A DNA stretch of 64,000 bases from an uncultured Bifidobacterium sp. (GTDB taxonomy: Bacteria; Actinomycetota; Actinomycetes; Actinomycetales; Bifidobacteriaceae). A model generated the notes under the pieces. It searched no databases. It had not been told where the DNA came from and saw nothing but the letters and a program-made list of their open reading frames with translations. How positions within the stretch are numbered: the first letter of the stretch is position 1; the number at the start of each line of letters is the position of its first letter. The DNA lies in contig NZ_CAUEQY010000002.1 of assembly GCF_959020145.1 (NCBI RefSeq), positions 62,001 to 126,000 on the forward strand. Direction: 5' to 3'. The position numbers and the translations under genes were made by a program. Below, piece by piece: positions 36,109-46,006 of this stretch.

Positions 36109-36960
36109 ATGAACGAACAGAGCATCGCGTTGAAACTGGACGATGTGGAATTCCGTCGCCGCAGGCGCGTAATTCTCACCAAAGTTAATCTGGAAGTCAA
36201 AAAAGGCGAGAAATGGGTGCTGTTCGGTCCCAACGGCATCGGCAAATCCACGTTGGTGCAGATGATGAGCACCCGTGGATTCCCATCCGAAGGCACAGTC
36301 GACATTCTTGGAAACCGTCTGGGCAAAGTGAACGTGTTCTCCTACCGCAACCGCATCGGTTTGAGCTCGGCCGAACTCGGACGTGCGTTCCCACCGCAGG
36401 AAGATCCTCTTGACGCCATCGTGACGGCGCTGACCGCAACCACCGGCCGTTGGCGCGACACCTATACTGACGAGGATTACGCCAAAGCCCGCTCATTGAT
36501 GCGTGAATTCGGCATCGAATACCTGGAAGGCAAGATGATGTTCAAGCTTTCCGAAGGCGAACGCACTCGCGTGCTTATCTGCCGTGCGTTGATGGCGGAT
36601 CCCGATTTGCTGATTCTTGACGAGCCGACCACGGGTCTTGATTTGGGTGGGCGTGAGATTGCTTTGCGTGCGTTGAGTCGTGTTGGTGCGGAGCAGTCTG
36701 ACCGCGCCGTGATTCTGGTGACGCACCGTCTTGAGGAGATTCCGCAAGGCTTCGACCATGTGGCGATCATGGGACGTATCACCGGCAACGAGGCGGACGC
36801 GTATGCGGATAATGTGGCCGGCAACGATCCGGCGCCGGGCACTATCGTGTATACGGGTGATTTGGAGCATGGTTTTACTTCTGAACGGTTGAGCCAGGTG
36901 TTTGGTTTGGATTTGAAGGTCACGCATGCGAATGGTCGTTGGAACGCGTACGCGGTGTGA
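36109..36960 (+). CDS. ABC transporter ATP-binding protein, stand-alone
   Basis: 283 aa with Walker A GPNGIGKST, Walker B LLILDEPTTGLD and an H-loop (TH) in VILVTHRLEEI. The signature is LSEGERTR instead of LSGGQ, a variant I associate with ATPases similar to YcbN or ModF rather than typical importers. No permease is adjacent. The ATG at 36109 follows GGAGGGG. The partner and substrate are unknown; a regulatory or ribosome-associated role cannot be excluded. Confidence 0.85.
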   Translation: MNEQSIALKLDDVEFRRRRRVILTKVNLEVKKGEKWVLFGPNGIGKSTLVQMMSTRGFPSEGTVDILGNRLGKVNVFSYRNRIGLSSAELGRAFPPQEDPLDAIVTALTATTGRWRDTYTDEDYAKARSLMREFGIEYLEGKMMFKLSEGERTRVLICRALMADPDLLILDEPTTGLDLGGREIALRALSRVGAEQSDRAVILVTHRLEEIPQGFDHVAIMGRITGNEADAYADNVAGNDPAPGTIVYTGDLEHGFTSERLSQVFGLDLKVTHANGRWNAYAV

Positions 36961-37123
36961 TGTTGACGTCGCCGTCACATTGCCGTCGCTTCGTGCCGTC
37001 TGCCGGTATGACGGCGGATACGGTAGCATAGGTTCGTTGCTGTCCGTGGAATAATGCGGTCTGCAATCGTAAGCCATAGTCGTGAAATCGTATACTGAAC
37101 GAACGTACGAAGGAGCGTGAACC

Positions 37124-38179
37124 ATGCGTCGAGGGCCGCTTGCCGCCGGTGAAAAAGTGCAGTTTACGGACCGCAGGTCGAATAAAATCACCGATCAGCT
37201 GGTGCCGGGTGGTGTGACGCAGACTTCGCATGGCATCATCCTGCATGATGATGTGATTGGCCAGACGGAAGGATCCGTTGTCGTGACGGTGAGTGCGAAA
37301 CGTGAGGCTCAGGTCAACCAGACGCATCCGGAACGCGACGCGAACAAGCCGTGGAAGGGGACGCGTGCCATCGGTGGTTGGGAGTTCGCCGTCATGCGTC
37401 CGCGCTTGGCTGACTATGTGCTGTCCATGCCGCGTGGCGCGCAGATCATGTATCCGAAGGACATCGCGCAGGTCATTCAGCTCGGTGATATTCGTTCCGG
37501 TATGAACGTGCTGGAATCCGGAGCCGGTTCGGGCGCGATGAGCATCAATCTGCTGGATGCCGTGGGGGAGGGCGGAAGCCTCACCACCATCGAGATGCGT
37601 TCGGAATTCGCGCGCGTCGCCGAAGCCAACGCGACGGTTTACTTTGGCGAACGTCCCGCATGGTGGGATTTGAGGACCGGCGATTTCGATTCGGTCGCGG
37701 CTGGTTTGCCGGAACACTCCTTCGACCGCATCATGCTTGACATGCTTGACCCGTGGAACCGTCTTGAACAGGCGTATCGCGTGATCGCGCCTGGCGGCGT
37801 GCTCGTCGCGTACGTCACCACCACCACGCAGTTGAGCCGTCTTGCCGAAGCGTTGCGCGAGGCCGGTTGCTGGACCGAGCCGGACATTCAGGAGACTTTG
37901 GAACGTAATTGGAAGGCGCAAGGACTGGCCATCCGTCCCGATCACCAGATGATTGGACACACCGGTTTCCTCATGGTTTCTCGCGCGATGGCTCCGGGCT
38001 TCCAGGCGTTGCGTAAACGCGACCGTGCCACGAAGGACACGACGACCGACATCGATTCGTTGACGCTCGAGGAGCGTGCCGAACAGCTTGAGGATCTGGA
38101 ATTGCGTGACATTTCCGATCGCAAGCTGCGCAAGGTGCTGCGTGACCTCGACGCGCAGGTCGAAGCCATAAAGGAGTAG
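37124..38179 (+). CDS. trmI: tRNA (adenine-N1)-methyltransferase TrmI
   Basis: A SAM-dependent methyltransferase of 351 aa that forms m1A58 in tRNA T-loops. The SAM-binding motif is ESGAGSGAMSINL. The preceding RGAQIMYPKDIAQVIQLGDI and the N-terminal RRGPLAAGEKVQFTD are typical. A 60-residue acidic and basic helical tail follows the catalytic domain. AAGGAG lies eight bases before ATG 37124, with a -10-like TATACT at 37091-37096. Elsewhere in Actinobacteria this gene sits by the proteasome genes, which are absent here. Confidence 0.93.
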   Translation: MRRGPLAAGEKVQFTDRRSNKITDQLVPGGVTQTSHGIILHDDVIGQTEGSVVVTVSAKREAQVNQTHPERDANKPWKGTRAIGGWEFAVMRPRLADYVLSMPRGAQIMYPKDIAQVIQLGDIRSGMNVLESGAGSGAMSINLLDAVGEGGSLTTIEMRSEFARVAEANATVYFGERPAWWDLRTGDFDSVAAGLPEHSFDRIMLDMLDPWNRLEQAYRVIAPGGVLVAYVTTTTQLSRLAEALREAGCWTEPDIQETLERNWKAQGLAIRPDHQMIGHTGFLMVSRAMAPGFQALRKRDRATKDTTTDIDSLTLEERAEQLEDLELRDISDRKLRKVLRDLDAQVEAIKE

Positions 38180-38277
38180 ATTTAGAGCGTTTCATGCCAT
38201 GTCCCAGCGGAAAATCTGAGACAATGGACATTAGACATTTGAAATGCGGCGCTGGAACCGGATCGGAGCGTGCGATT

Positions 38278-38838
38278 ATGGGAACGAGCCTGAAGAAGGT
38301 CGCCAAAAAGACCAAGGAATACAAGTATGTGCTGCTGGCGATGCGCCACGCCAAAACCGAGCCGTTCGGCGGCAACGGCAGCGACGTGGGACGTGAGCTC
38401 ACCGACAAAGGACGTAAGCAGGCCAAAACCGTGGCCAAAGGATTGGCGGCGTTCAAAATGGTGCCCACTCGCATCGCATGCTCCAGCGCCACCCGCGCCC
38501 GTCAGACCTGCGATCGCATGCTCAAGGTGTTCGGCGACGATCCGAAAGTCGACTACCGGCAAAGCCTGTACGAAGGCGGCGTGCAATCCGTGTTCGACGA
38601 GCTCGCGCAAACCAAGGAAAAGCATCGCACGCTGCTCGTGCTTGGCCACGAACCGACCATTTCGATCGCCTGCCAATGGCTGGCCAGCACCGAATCCGAT
38701 CCGACGTTGCTTGACCTGCTGAATCTCGGCATGTCCCCGGCCTCGATCGCCGTATTCGGCTCGAACGAGCCATTCAACCAGTGGCAGCTGCACAGCGGCG
38801 AACTCATCGCGCTGCTTACCGCCAAAGACTTCGAGTAG
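38278..38838 (+). CDS. SixA-like histidine phosphatase
   Basis: A member of the RHG phosphatase branch of the histidine-phosphatase superfamily, 186 aa. The catalytic RHG-like motif is MRHAKTE, the second His lies in LGHEPTIS and the conserved Arg in SSATRARQT. Such proteins dephosphorylate phosphohistidine or small phosphoesters; the substrate is unknown. I prefer ATG 38278 with GGAG about ten bases upstream; in-frame starts at 38194 and 38224 would add residues with no family match. It is close behind trmI but has its own spacer. Confidence 0.85.
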   Translation: MGTSLKKVAKKTKEYKYVLLAMRHAKTEPFGGNGSDVGRELTDKGRKQAKTVAKGLAAFKMVPTRIACSSATRARQTCDRMLKVFGDDPKVDYRQSLYEGGVQSVFDELAQTKEKHRTLLVLGHEPTISIACQWLASTESDPTLLDLLNLGMSPASIAVFGSNEPFNQWQLHSGELIALLTAKDFE

Positions 38839-38894
38839 GGCTTGCGTGTTCCGGGCTGATTCGGAACGATGAGCATTCCGCAGAGTGCTGTGAT

Positions 38895-38948
38895 TTGACT
38901 TCAAGCGGCTTCAAGGTTGTATGGTGCTTTCTGAACCGATGTTCAGAA
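38895..38948 (+). promoter_or_regulatory. Promoter and palindromic operator of cupin copy 2
   Basis: TTGACT (38895-38900) and TATGGT (38920-38925) are 19 bases apart. The spacer holds a direct repeat, CTTCAAG-CGG-CTTCAAG. Immediately downstream is a perfect 8-4-8 palindrome, TTCTGAAC-CGAT-GTTCAGAA (38929-38948), which would cover the transcription start. Two regulators, one MerR-like and one TetR-like, are conceivable. Confidence 0.5.
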
Positions 38949-38968
38949 TGATGGATAGGAAAGCCCAT

Positions 38969-39373
38969 ATGAACAATCCCAGTGCGTTCCCTCTTGGGGA
39001 ACCAAATGACGGTTTCGCCCAGTATTTCGACGGACAGAGCTGGCTTGCGCCGGTACTTGACGCGCCTGAAGTGTCAATCCACAATGTGACGTTCGAACCT
39101 GGATGCCGGAACCACTGGCATATCCACCATCACGCGGCCCAGATTCTCATTGCGGTCGGAGGGCGTGGCTACTACCAGCTTGAGGGCGAAGAGCCGAAGG
39201 AGCTTGAACCGGGACAGGCCGTCCGTATTCCGCCGGATGTTAAGCATTGGCACGGCGCCGCCCCTCACGAAGCTTTCAGCCATTTGGCGTTCATGATTGC
39301 GGATGGCACGGGCGACGCGACGAATGAATGGCTGGAACCCGTGGACCCCGACGCATACGGGACATTGCGTTAA
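38969..39373 (+). CDS. Cupin-domain protein (copy 2)
   Basis: 134 aa, a paralogue of the protein at 9551-9958. Cupin motif 1, GCRNHWHIHHHAAQILIAVGG, has three clustered His, and motif 2 is IPPDVKHWHGAAP. It lacks the three extra Cys of copy 1. It starts at ATG 38969 after GGAAAG. The function is unknown; small-molecule decarboxylation or redox sensing is a guess from family habits. A palindromic operator suggests inducible expression. Confidence 0.88.
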   Translation: MNNPSAFPLGEPNDGFAQYFDGQSWLAPVLDAPEVSIHNVTFEPGCRNHWHIHHHAAQILIAVGGRGYYQLEGEEPKELEPGQAVRIPPDVKHWHGAAPHEAFSHLAFMIADGTGDATNEWLEPVDPDAYGTLR

Positions 39374-39461
39374 ATCCGCTTGCCGGGCTGTTCTGCATTA
39401 TTGATCCATAAACATAAATGTGTGAATATAGACGGCATACGGACTGCGTTATAAGGACAGT

Positions 39462-39516
39462 TTATAGCGACACTCAAATTTTCTTGATGTCTTATAGCTG
39501 GCGGTTTTGTGATAGC
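39462..39516 (+). promoter_or_regulatory. Repeated TTATAGC sites upstream of metE
   Basis: TTATAGC occurs at 39462-39468 and 39492-39498, exactly 30 bases apart. A related TGATAGC is at 39510-39516. The same heptamer occurs upstream of the LysR gene that starts at 53458. This spacing on one face of the helix suggests a LysR-type activator site for methionine synthesis. The promoter core was not identified confidently. Confidence 0.45.
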
Positions 39517-39554
39517 TTGAGCGGGTTGCATTGTTCATATCAGATGGAGGATTC

Positions 39555-41861
39555 ATGTCCGCTCTTACTTCCGTCTCCGGTTTCCCGCGCATCGGCCAGA
39601 ACCGTGAGCTGAAGAAAATCATCGAAGCGTATTGGAAGGGCAACGCCACCCTCGACGAGATGCGTGCCACCGCCAAGGAACTGCGCGCCAAGCATTGGAA
39701 GCTGCAGCAGGCCGCCGGCATCGACCTGATTCCGAGCAACGACTTCAGCTATTACGACCAGATGCTCGACACTGCCATCCTGCTCAACGTCATTCCGCAG
39801 CGCTACCAGCGTCTCGCCTTCGAGAACCCGGAAGAGACCCTCTTCGCAATGGGCCGCGGCTATCAGGGCGAGAAGGGCGACGTGACCGCCCTGCCGATGA
39901 AGAAGTGGTTCACCACCAACTACCACTACCTCGTGCCGGAAATCGACTCCGCCACCGACATCAAGCTCAACAGCACCAAGCCGTTCGACGAATTCAACGA
40001 GGCGAAGGCGCTCGGCATCGCCACCAAGCCGGTGCTCATCGGCCCGTACACCTTCCTCAAGCTCGCCCGCAATCCGCAGGCCGAGGAGCTCGACTACGAC
40101 AAGGGCCTCGTCAACGCGGTCGCCGCGGTGTACGCCGAAGTCGTCGCCAAGTTCGCCGAACTGGGCGCGCAGTGGATCCAGATCGACGAACCGTACCTCG
40201 TGCTCGACAAGGAGCCGGGCGATGTCGAACTGTTCAAGAGCCTGTACGCCAAGATCCTGCCCGCCCGCGAAGGCAAGGTCAAGGTGCTGCTCAACACCTA
40301 CTTCGGACATATCGCCGACGTGTACGAAACCGTCAACCTGCTCGGCTTCGACGGCATCGGCCTGGACCTGAACGAAGGCAAGGACGAAAACCTCGCCGCC
40401 GTCGAAAAGTACGGCGTGGCAGAAAAAACCACCATCTTCGCCGGCGTGATCAACGGCCGCAACATCTGGCGCAACAACTACGCCGTGAGCCTCGGCCTGG
40501 TCGACGCGCTGAAGCAGGTCACCGCCAACGTGGCCGTCTCCACCGCCAGCTCCCTGCTGCACGTGCCGTTCAGCACCGAAGGCGAGGACGGTCTCGCCGA
40601 CGACGTGCGCAAGCACTTCGCCTTCGCAGTCCAGAAGCTCGACGAACTGCACGAAGTCGCCGTGCTTGCCGACGCTTCCGACGACGAGAAGAAGGCATCC
40701 GCCGAACTCGCAGCCAACCAGGCGCTGTTCGACGGCACCCGCGTCGCCGCCGATCCTGCGGTCGCCAAGCGAATCGCAAGCCTTACCGACGCCGACTTCG
40801 TACGTCAGCCGGCACGTGCCGAACGCCAGAAGGAGCAGCGTGAGGCGCTGAACCTGCCGCTGCTGCCCACTACCACCATCGGCTCCTTCCCGCAAACCAA
40901 GGAAGTGCGCGCCGAACGCGCCAAGCTGCGCAAGGGCGAGATCACCAAGGCCGAATACGACGAATTCATGAAGGACCAGATCGACGCCTGCATCAAGCAT
41001 CAGGAGGAAATCGGCCTCGACGTGCTCGTCCACGGCGAATTCGAACGCAACGACATGGTCGAATACTTCGGCCAGAACCTCAACGGCTTCCTGTTCACCA
41101 AGAACGCGTGGGTGCAGTCCTACGGCACACGTTGCGTCAAGCCTCCGATCGTGTGGGGCGACGTATCCCGCGCCAACCCGATCACCGTGGAATGGAGCGC
41201 CTACGCGCAGTCCCGCACCGACCATGTGATGAAGGGCATGCTCACCGGTCCGGTCACCATCCTCAACTGGTCCTGGCCGCGCGAGGACATCACCCACGAG
41301 CAGCAGACCCAGCAGCTCGCGCTCGCCATCCGCGACGAAGTGCTCGATTTGGAGAAGGCCGGCATCAAGGTCATCCAGATCGACGAGGCCGCACTGCGCG
41401 AGAAGCTGCCGCTGAGGAAGACCGACTGGCACAAGAAGTACCTCGACTGGGCCATTCCGGCGTTCCGTCTGGTGCATTCCGCCGTCAAGCCGACCACGCA
41501 GATCCACACGCACATGTGCTATTCGGAGTTCAACGACATCATCAAGGACATCGACGCGATGGACGCCGACGTGATCTCCTTCGAAGCCTCCCGTGGCGAC
41601 CTTGTGGTGCTCGACGCCATCCACGACGCCAACTTCGAAACCGAAGCCGGCCCGGGCGTGTACGACATCCACTCTCCGCGCATTCCGTCCGAACAGGAGA
41701 TCAAGGACCGCATCTACGAGATCCTGAAGAAGATGGACGTCGAAAAGGTGTGGATCAACCCGGACTGCGGCCTGAAGACCCGTGGCAACGCCGAAACCTG
41801 GCCGAGCCTGGAGAACCTCGTCGCCGCGGCCAAGGCCGTGCGCGCCAAACTCGCCAAGTAA
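39555..41861 (+). CDS. metE: Cobalamin-independent methionine synthase
   Basis: A 768-aa zinc enzyme that transfers a methyl group from 5-methyltetrahydrofolate (polyglutamate) to homocysteine. [14 protein letters not shown] opens the N-terminal barrel; the catalytic C-domain has [14 protein letters not shown] and [13 protein letters not shown], whose Cys and His bind zinc, and [12 protein letters not shown] near the end. GGAGG precedes ATG 39555 by four bases. metF follows 42 bases later, so the gene pair covers methyl donor and transfer. Confidence 0.97.
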   Translation: MSALTSVSGFPRIGQNRELKKIIEAYWKGNATLDEMRATAKELRAKHWKLQQAAGIDLIPSNDFSYYDQMLDTAILLNVIPQRYQRLAFENPEETLFAMGRGYQGEKGDVTALPMKKWFTTNYHYLVPEIDSATDIKLNSTKPFDEFNEAKALGIATKPVLIGPYTFLKLARNPQAEELDYDKGLVNAVAAVYAEVVAKFAELGAQWIQIDEPYLVLDKEPGDVELFKSLYAKILPAREGKVKVLLNTYFGHIADVYETVNLLGFDGIGLDLNEGKDENLAAVEKYGVAEKTTIFAGVINGRNIWRNNYAVSLGLVDALKQVTANVAVSTASSLLHVPFSTEGEDGLADDVRKHFAFAVQKLDELHEVAVLADASDDEKKASAELAANQALFDGTRVAADPAVAKRIASLTDADFVRQPARAERQKEQREALNLPLLPTTTIGSFPQTKEVRAERAKLRKGEITKAEYDEFMKDQIDACIKHQEEIGLDVLVHGEFERNDMVEYFGQNLNGFLFTKNAWVQSYGTRCVKPPIVWGDVSRANPITVEWSAYAQSRTDHVMKGMLTGPVTILNWSWPREDITHEQQTQQLALAIRDEVLDLEKAGIKVIQIDEAALREKLPLRKTDWHKKYLDWAIPAFRLVHSAVKPTTQIHTHMCYSEFNDIIKDIDAMDADVISFEASRGDLVVLDAIHDANFETEAGPGVYDIHSPRIPSEQEIKDRIYEILKKMDVEKVWINPDCGLKTRGNAETWPSLENLVAAAKAVRAKLAK

Positions 41862-41903
41862 GGCCGGCATAGGCATAAACAGGCAAGATTTCCAAGGAAT
41901 CAC

Positions 41904-42743
41904 ATGCATTCGCCAATCTTCTCGCTGGAGGTGTTCCCTCCCAAGCGCACCAGCCCTGTAGGTACCATCTACGATACGTTGGATGGCCTGCAGGGGCTGG
42001 ACCCCGACTTCATCTCCGTCACCTACGGCACCGGCAAATCGTCCGACCGCACGCTGACCGCACGCATCGCGCATACGGTGAACGAATACGGCATTCCGGC
42101 CGTGGCGCACCTGACCGCGCAATACCTTGACAAAGACGACGTGGACGAGGCGCTCGACCTGTTCGACCAAGCCAAAGTCTCCGGCGTGCTCGCTTTGCGA
42201 GGCGACCGTGTGGAAGGAGCCGAACCGGCGGGAGTGTTCGACCATGCGAGCGATCTGGCGGCCTACATCCGCGAGAAGCGTCCGGATCTCAAGATCTACG
42301 GCGCCTGCTATCCGGAAAAGCACCCGCAGGCGGCCACGCTTGAGGAGGATATCGACAATCTCAAGAAGAAGGTCGACGCGGGCGTAAGCCACCTCATCTC
42401 CCAGCTGTTCTACGACAACGAGGATTTCCTTCGATTCGTGGACAAGGCTCGTGCCGCCGGCATCGACGTTCCGATCGAAGCCGGCATCATGCCGGTGATG
42501 AACGCGAAGTCGGTGCTGCGCATGTCGAAGATGTGCGAATCGCGTGTTCCTGAAAAACTTGCCGTCCTGCTTGACAAGTGGGGGAGCGACACCGCGCTGC
42601 TTAAAGAGGCGGGTATCGCCTACGCGTCCGAACAGATCTGCGACTTGGCGGCACGCGGCGTCGACGGCGTGCACCTGTACACGATGAACCATCCATGCGT
42701 CAGCCGGCGCATCTGGTCCAACGTCAAACCATTCTTCGTCTGA
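41904..42743 (+). CDS. metF: 5,10-methylenetetrahydrofolate reductase
   Basis: A 279-aa FAD-dependent enzyme producing 5-methyl-THF for MetE. The N-terminal SLEVFPPKRTS, the central DLKIYGACYPEKHPQA and SHLISQLFYDNEDF, and the late GVDGVHLYTMN segment match the family. A CCAAGGAATCAC ribosome site precedes ATG 41904. It forms the metE-metF operon, closed by the 17-bp hairpin at 42766. Confidence 0.95.
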   Translation: MHSPIFSLEVFPPKRTSPVGTIYDTLDGLQGLDPDFISVTYGTGKSSDRTLTARIAHTVNEYGIPAVAHLTAQYLDKDDVDEALDLFDQAKVSGVLALRGDRVEGAEPAGVFDHASDLAAYIREKRPDLKIYGACYPEKHPQAATLEEDIDNLKKKVDAGVSHLISQLFYDNEDFLRFVDKARAAGIDVPIEAGIMPVMNAKSVLRMSKMCESRVPEKLAVLLDKWGSDTALLKEAGIAYASEQICDLAARGVDGVHLYTMNHPCVSRRIWSNVKPFFV

Positions 42744-42765
42744 TTCCGGACGATGCAACAAACAC

Positions 42766-42807
42766 GAAAGGGATGGTTTCCGGCAGCTGTCGGAAACCAT
42801 CCCTTTC
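42766..42807 (+). terminator. Long hairpin after metF
   Basis: A 17-bp perfect stem, GAAAGGGATGGTTTCCG (42766-42782) and its complement at 42791-42807, has an 8-base loop. There is only a short T stretch inside the stem and none after it. It most likely terminates metEF before glnE. Confidence 0.7.
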
Positions 42808-42821
42808 GCCATACTTACGGA

Positions 42822-42827
42822 TATAAA
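42822..42827 (+). promoter_or_regulatory. -10 box of apparently leaderless glnE
   Basis: TATAAA at 42822-42827 lies 8 bases before the glnE ATG at 42836, and no ribosome site is visible. Transcription would begin at or next to the start codon. Confidence 0.45.
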
Positions 42828-42835
42828 CGATTACT

Positions 42836-45800
42836 ATGGGAACCATGGCTTCTTCTACGCATCAGTTTGGGGTGCTCGATCTGATTCGGGCGGGATTGCA
42901 GGATCTGGACACGGCACGCACGCTGCTTGACGAGTTGCGCGCCGACGGCATCGACGACGACCGGCTATGCCTGCTGATGAAAACATTGGAACAGACCTGC
43001 GAGCCCGACATCGCGCTACGCAACCTCGTCGACATCATCAAAGCGTTGCAAAGCCAAGGCCGCGACTTCCACCAGGTCATCACCGACGACGCCGGACTCG
43101 TACGACTCGTCACCGTGCTCGGCGTGTCCGACGAAATGGGCAAGCTCATGCGCTTCCGCCCCGAACTCGTCATGGCCGCAGCCAGCGACTCATGCGAAAG
43201 CCATCTGTACAACCACGCGCAACGCCGCGCGCATGTCCTCGAAGCGGTCGGTGCCGACCCGGCCGACAATCGCATGCCAAAAGCCACGAAACCACTCGCC
43301 GAAGCGGCAACCGCGCTACGACAGACCTACAGAAAACAGCTCGCCGCCATCATGGCGCAGGACGCCACCGCGGACGACCCAATCGAAATACAACCGAGAA
43401 TCAGCCAGGAACTGTCCGATCTTGCCGACGCGGCCCTGGAAGGCGCGCTCGCCATCGCCCGCAACGAAGTGGACGGCAGCGAACACGTGCGCTTCGCCAT
43501 CATCGGCATGGGCAAGCTCGGCGCACGCGAACTCAACTACGTATCCGACGTGGACCTCATCTACGTGGTGGAACCGGCGGACGCGGACACCAACGGCATG
43601 ACCCTCAACCGTGTCGGCACCAAAATGGCCGCCACCCTGCAGCGCGTATGCCAATCCGTCATCATGGGCGTCGCCGAACCTACATTGTGGCAGATCGATG
43701 GCGGACTGCGCCCCGAAGGCAAGGACGGCCCGCTCGTACGCAAGCTCGAATCGCATAAGGCGTATTACGAGCAATGGGCGGAGAACTGGGAATTCCAAGC
43801 CCTGCTCAAGGCGCGCCCCGTCGCCGGAGATCCCGACCTTGGCCAAGCTTATATGGACATGACCCGACCGTTCGTATGGACCGCCTCCAAACGCGACAAC
43901 TTCGTCTACGACTGCCAGCAGATGCGCAAACGAGTCGAAGACCTCATCCCCGCGCCCCTGAAGGACCGTGAAATCAAACTCGGCCGCGGAGGCCTACGAG
44001 ACGTGGAATTCACCGTGCAGATGCTCCAACTCGTCCACGGCCGCGCCGACGAGACCCTGCGCACCAGCTCCACCCTCGAATCGCTGCAACGCCTCGCCGA
44101 AGGCGGATACGTCTCACGCAGACAAGCCAAGAAGCTCTCCTGGGACTACCGCTTCGAACGCGTCATGGAACACCGCCAGCAAATGTGGGCGCTCAAACGC
44201 ACCCACCTGTTCCCGGACCTCGGCAAAGCCAGTCTCGGCGGCATCGAACGCAAACGCGACACCAACGACGACGAACTCAACCACAACCTCGAACTGCGCA
44301 GACTCGCCCGGGCCTTCCACATGCACCCCGAGGAACTCGTCGACAAATACGACGAAACCCGACGTGAAGTGCGCCACCTGCACATGGACATCTACTACCG
44401 GCCCATGCTGCCCATCAACGCCGGCCTCGACGACGAACAAGTGGAACTGTCCGCCAACGCCATGCAGGAACGCTTCGCCTCCATCGGATTCGCCGACCCC
44501 GACGCCGCCATGCGCCACGTCACCGCACTGACCGCCGGCATCTCCCGTGCCGCGAAAATCAACCGCATCCTCCTGCCCGCCGCCCTCCAATGGCTCGGCG
44601 AAGGGCAGAACCCCGACATGGGACTGCTCAACTGGCGCAAACTCGAAGAACACTTTGGCACGGACAGCGAATACCTCGGCTTCCTGCGCGACTCGCCGTC
44701 CGCCGCGCAACGCCTGTGCCACATCCTGTCCAATTCGCGGTTCCTGGGCGACGCGCTCAACAAATCCGTCGAATCCGTCACCTGGCTCGGCAGCGACAAC
44801 GACCTGCAGCCACGCTCACGCGAAAGCCTCGACGTGCAGACACACGCCTCACTCGAACGCAACGCAGGCAGCATCAACGACTTCGCCAACTCCATCCGCG
44901 CCATGCGACGCCACGAAATCGAACGCATCGGACTAGGGTGGATGAGCGGCGTCATCGACGACAAGGCGTCGCTCGCAGGTATGACCGACGTATACGACGC
45001 GGCCATCGACGCATCGCTCACCTGGGCCATCCGCCACCAAACGCAGGAAATGGGACTCGACGAAGCGCCGGCGGCAATCGCCGTCATCGGCATGGGACGC
45101 TACGGCGGCAGGGAAGTGAACTTCAGCTCCGACGCCGACGTCATCATCATCTACCGGCCGTCCGATAACGCCGACGACAACCAAGCCAACCTCTTCGCAC
45201 GCAAAGTGCAGGAAGACCTCCGCGCCATCCTGCAAGGACCGACCACGCTCGAACCCAAAATCGAACTCGACATGGACCTGCGGCCCGAAGGCAAAAACGG
45301 ACCCCTCGTGCGCTCCTACGCGTCCTGCGAGGAATACTACCGTTCCTGGGCGAGCACATGGGAGCACCAGGCGCTCCTGCGTGCGCGTTACGCGGCAGGC
45401 GACGCGGCGCTCGCCGAGGATTTCCTGATGAACGTCGCCGACCCGCTGCGCTATCCGAAGATCGATTTGACGGAGGCGCAGGTCGCCGAAATACGCAAGC
45501 TCAAGGCGCGTATGGAAGCCGAGCGATTGCCGCGCGGCGTGCGTAGGGACCGTCACCTGAAGCTGGGCAAAGGTGGTCTGTCCGACGTGGAATGGACGAT
45601 TCAGCTGCTGCAGTTGCAGCATGCCGGCGACAACGCGAACCTGCGAGTCAACGGCACGATGCAGGCGTTGGACGAGTTGGAGCGGCGCAAGCTGGTTTCC
45701 GCCGGCGACGCCGTCGTATTGCGACGCGCATGGTGGATGTGCACGGCCGCGCGCAACGGCAGCTACCTGTGGAGCGGGCGCGTCAACCAGGCGGATATCC

Positions 45801-45946
45801 TGCCGGATGACACGTATTCGCTGGGAGGACTCGCCGTCTATCTCGGATACGACGCGAATCGCGGACAGCATTTCGAAAACGATCTGCTTGCCGTAATGCG
45901 CAAGGCGCGCGACGTGACGGAACGTCTGTTCTACGGCCTTTCATGA
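42836..45946 (+). CDS. glnE: Bifunctional glutamine synthetase adenylyltransferase
   Basis: GlnE adenylylates and deadenylylates glutamine synthetase according to nitrogen status. The 1036-aa protein has two nucleotidyltransferase domains. The first is marked by GKLGARELNYVSDVDLIYV (about residue 230) and the second by GRYGGREVNFSSDADVIII (about 755), each with the DxD metal pair. GRGGLRDVEFTVQMLQL and GKGGLSDVEWTIQLLQL are paired linker motifs. ATG 42836 follows a -10 box directly; MGTMASS offers a second ATG at 42845. It stands alone, near no glnA or glnB in this window. Confidence 0.95.
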   Translation: MGTMASSTHQFGVLDLIRAGLQDLDTARTLLDELRADGIDDDRLCLLMKTLEQTCEPDIALRNLVDIIKALQSQGRDFHQVITDDAGLVRLVTVLGVSDEMGKLMRFRPELVMAAASDSCESHLYNHAQRRAHVLEAVGADPADNRMPKATKPLAEAATALRQTYRKQLAAIMAQDATADDPIEIQPRISQELSDLADAALEGALAIARNEVDGSEHVRFAIIGMGKLGARELNYVSDVDLIYVVEPADADTNGMTLNRVGTKMAATLQRVCQSVIMGVAEPTLWQIDGGLRPEGKDGPLVRKLESHKAYYEQWAENWEFQALLKARPVAGDPDLGQAYMDMTRPFVWTASKRDNFVYDCQQMRKRVEDLIPAPLKDREIKLGRGGLRDVEFTVQMLQLVHGRADETLRTSSTLESLQRLAEGGYVSRRQAKKLSWDYRFERVMEHRQQMWALKRTHLFPDLGKASLGGIERKRDTNDDELNHNLELRRLARAFHMHPEELVDKYDETRREVRHLHMDIYYRPMLPINAGLDDEQVELSANAMQERFASIGFADPDAAMRHVTALTAGISRAAKINRILLPAALQWLGEGQNPDMGLLNWRKLEEHFGTDSEYLGFLRDSPSAAQRLCHILSNSRFLGDALNKSVESVTWLGSDNDLQPRSRESLDVQTHASLERNAGSINDFANSIRAMRRHEIERIGLGWMSGVIDDKASLAGMTDVYDAAIDASLTWAIRHQTQEMGLDEAPAAIAVIGMGRYGGREVNFSSDADVIIIYRPSDNADDNQANLFARKVQEDLRAILQGPTTLEPKIELDMDLRPEGKNGPLVRSYASCEEYYRSWASTWEHQALLRARYAAGDAALAEDFLMNVADPLRYPKIDLTEAQVAEIRKLKARMEAERLPRGVRRDRHLKLGKGGLSDVEWTIQLLQLQHAGDNANLRVNGTMQALDELERRKLVSAGDAVVLRRAWWMCTAARNGSYLWSGRVNQADILPDDTYSLGGLAVYLGYDANRGQHFENDLLAVMRKARDVTERLFYGLS

Positions 45947-46006
45947 AACGATTCGAGCGGGCGCTCGGTGAACACGCGGTGAACGCTCCGGGTCAGTGTT
46001 TCGGGC

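Noticed and set aside
39374..39554. Cobalamin or SAM riboswitch before metE
   Set aside because: No conserved riboswitch core could be found in the leader; only TTATAGC repeats are evident.
39540..42812. 1090-codon open frame antisense to metE and metF
   Set aside because: Same codon-bias artefact; it spans two clearly real genes and reads as low-complexity His/Val/Gly sequence.
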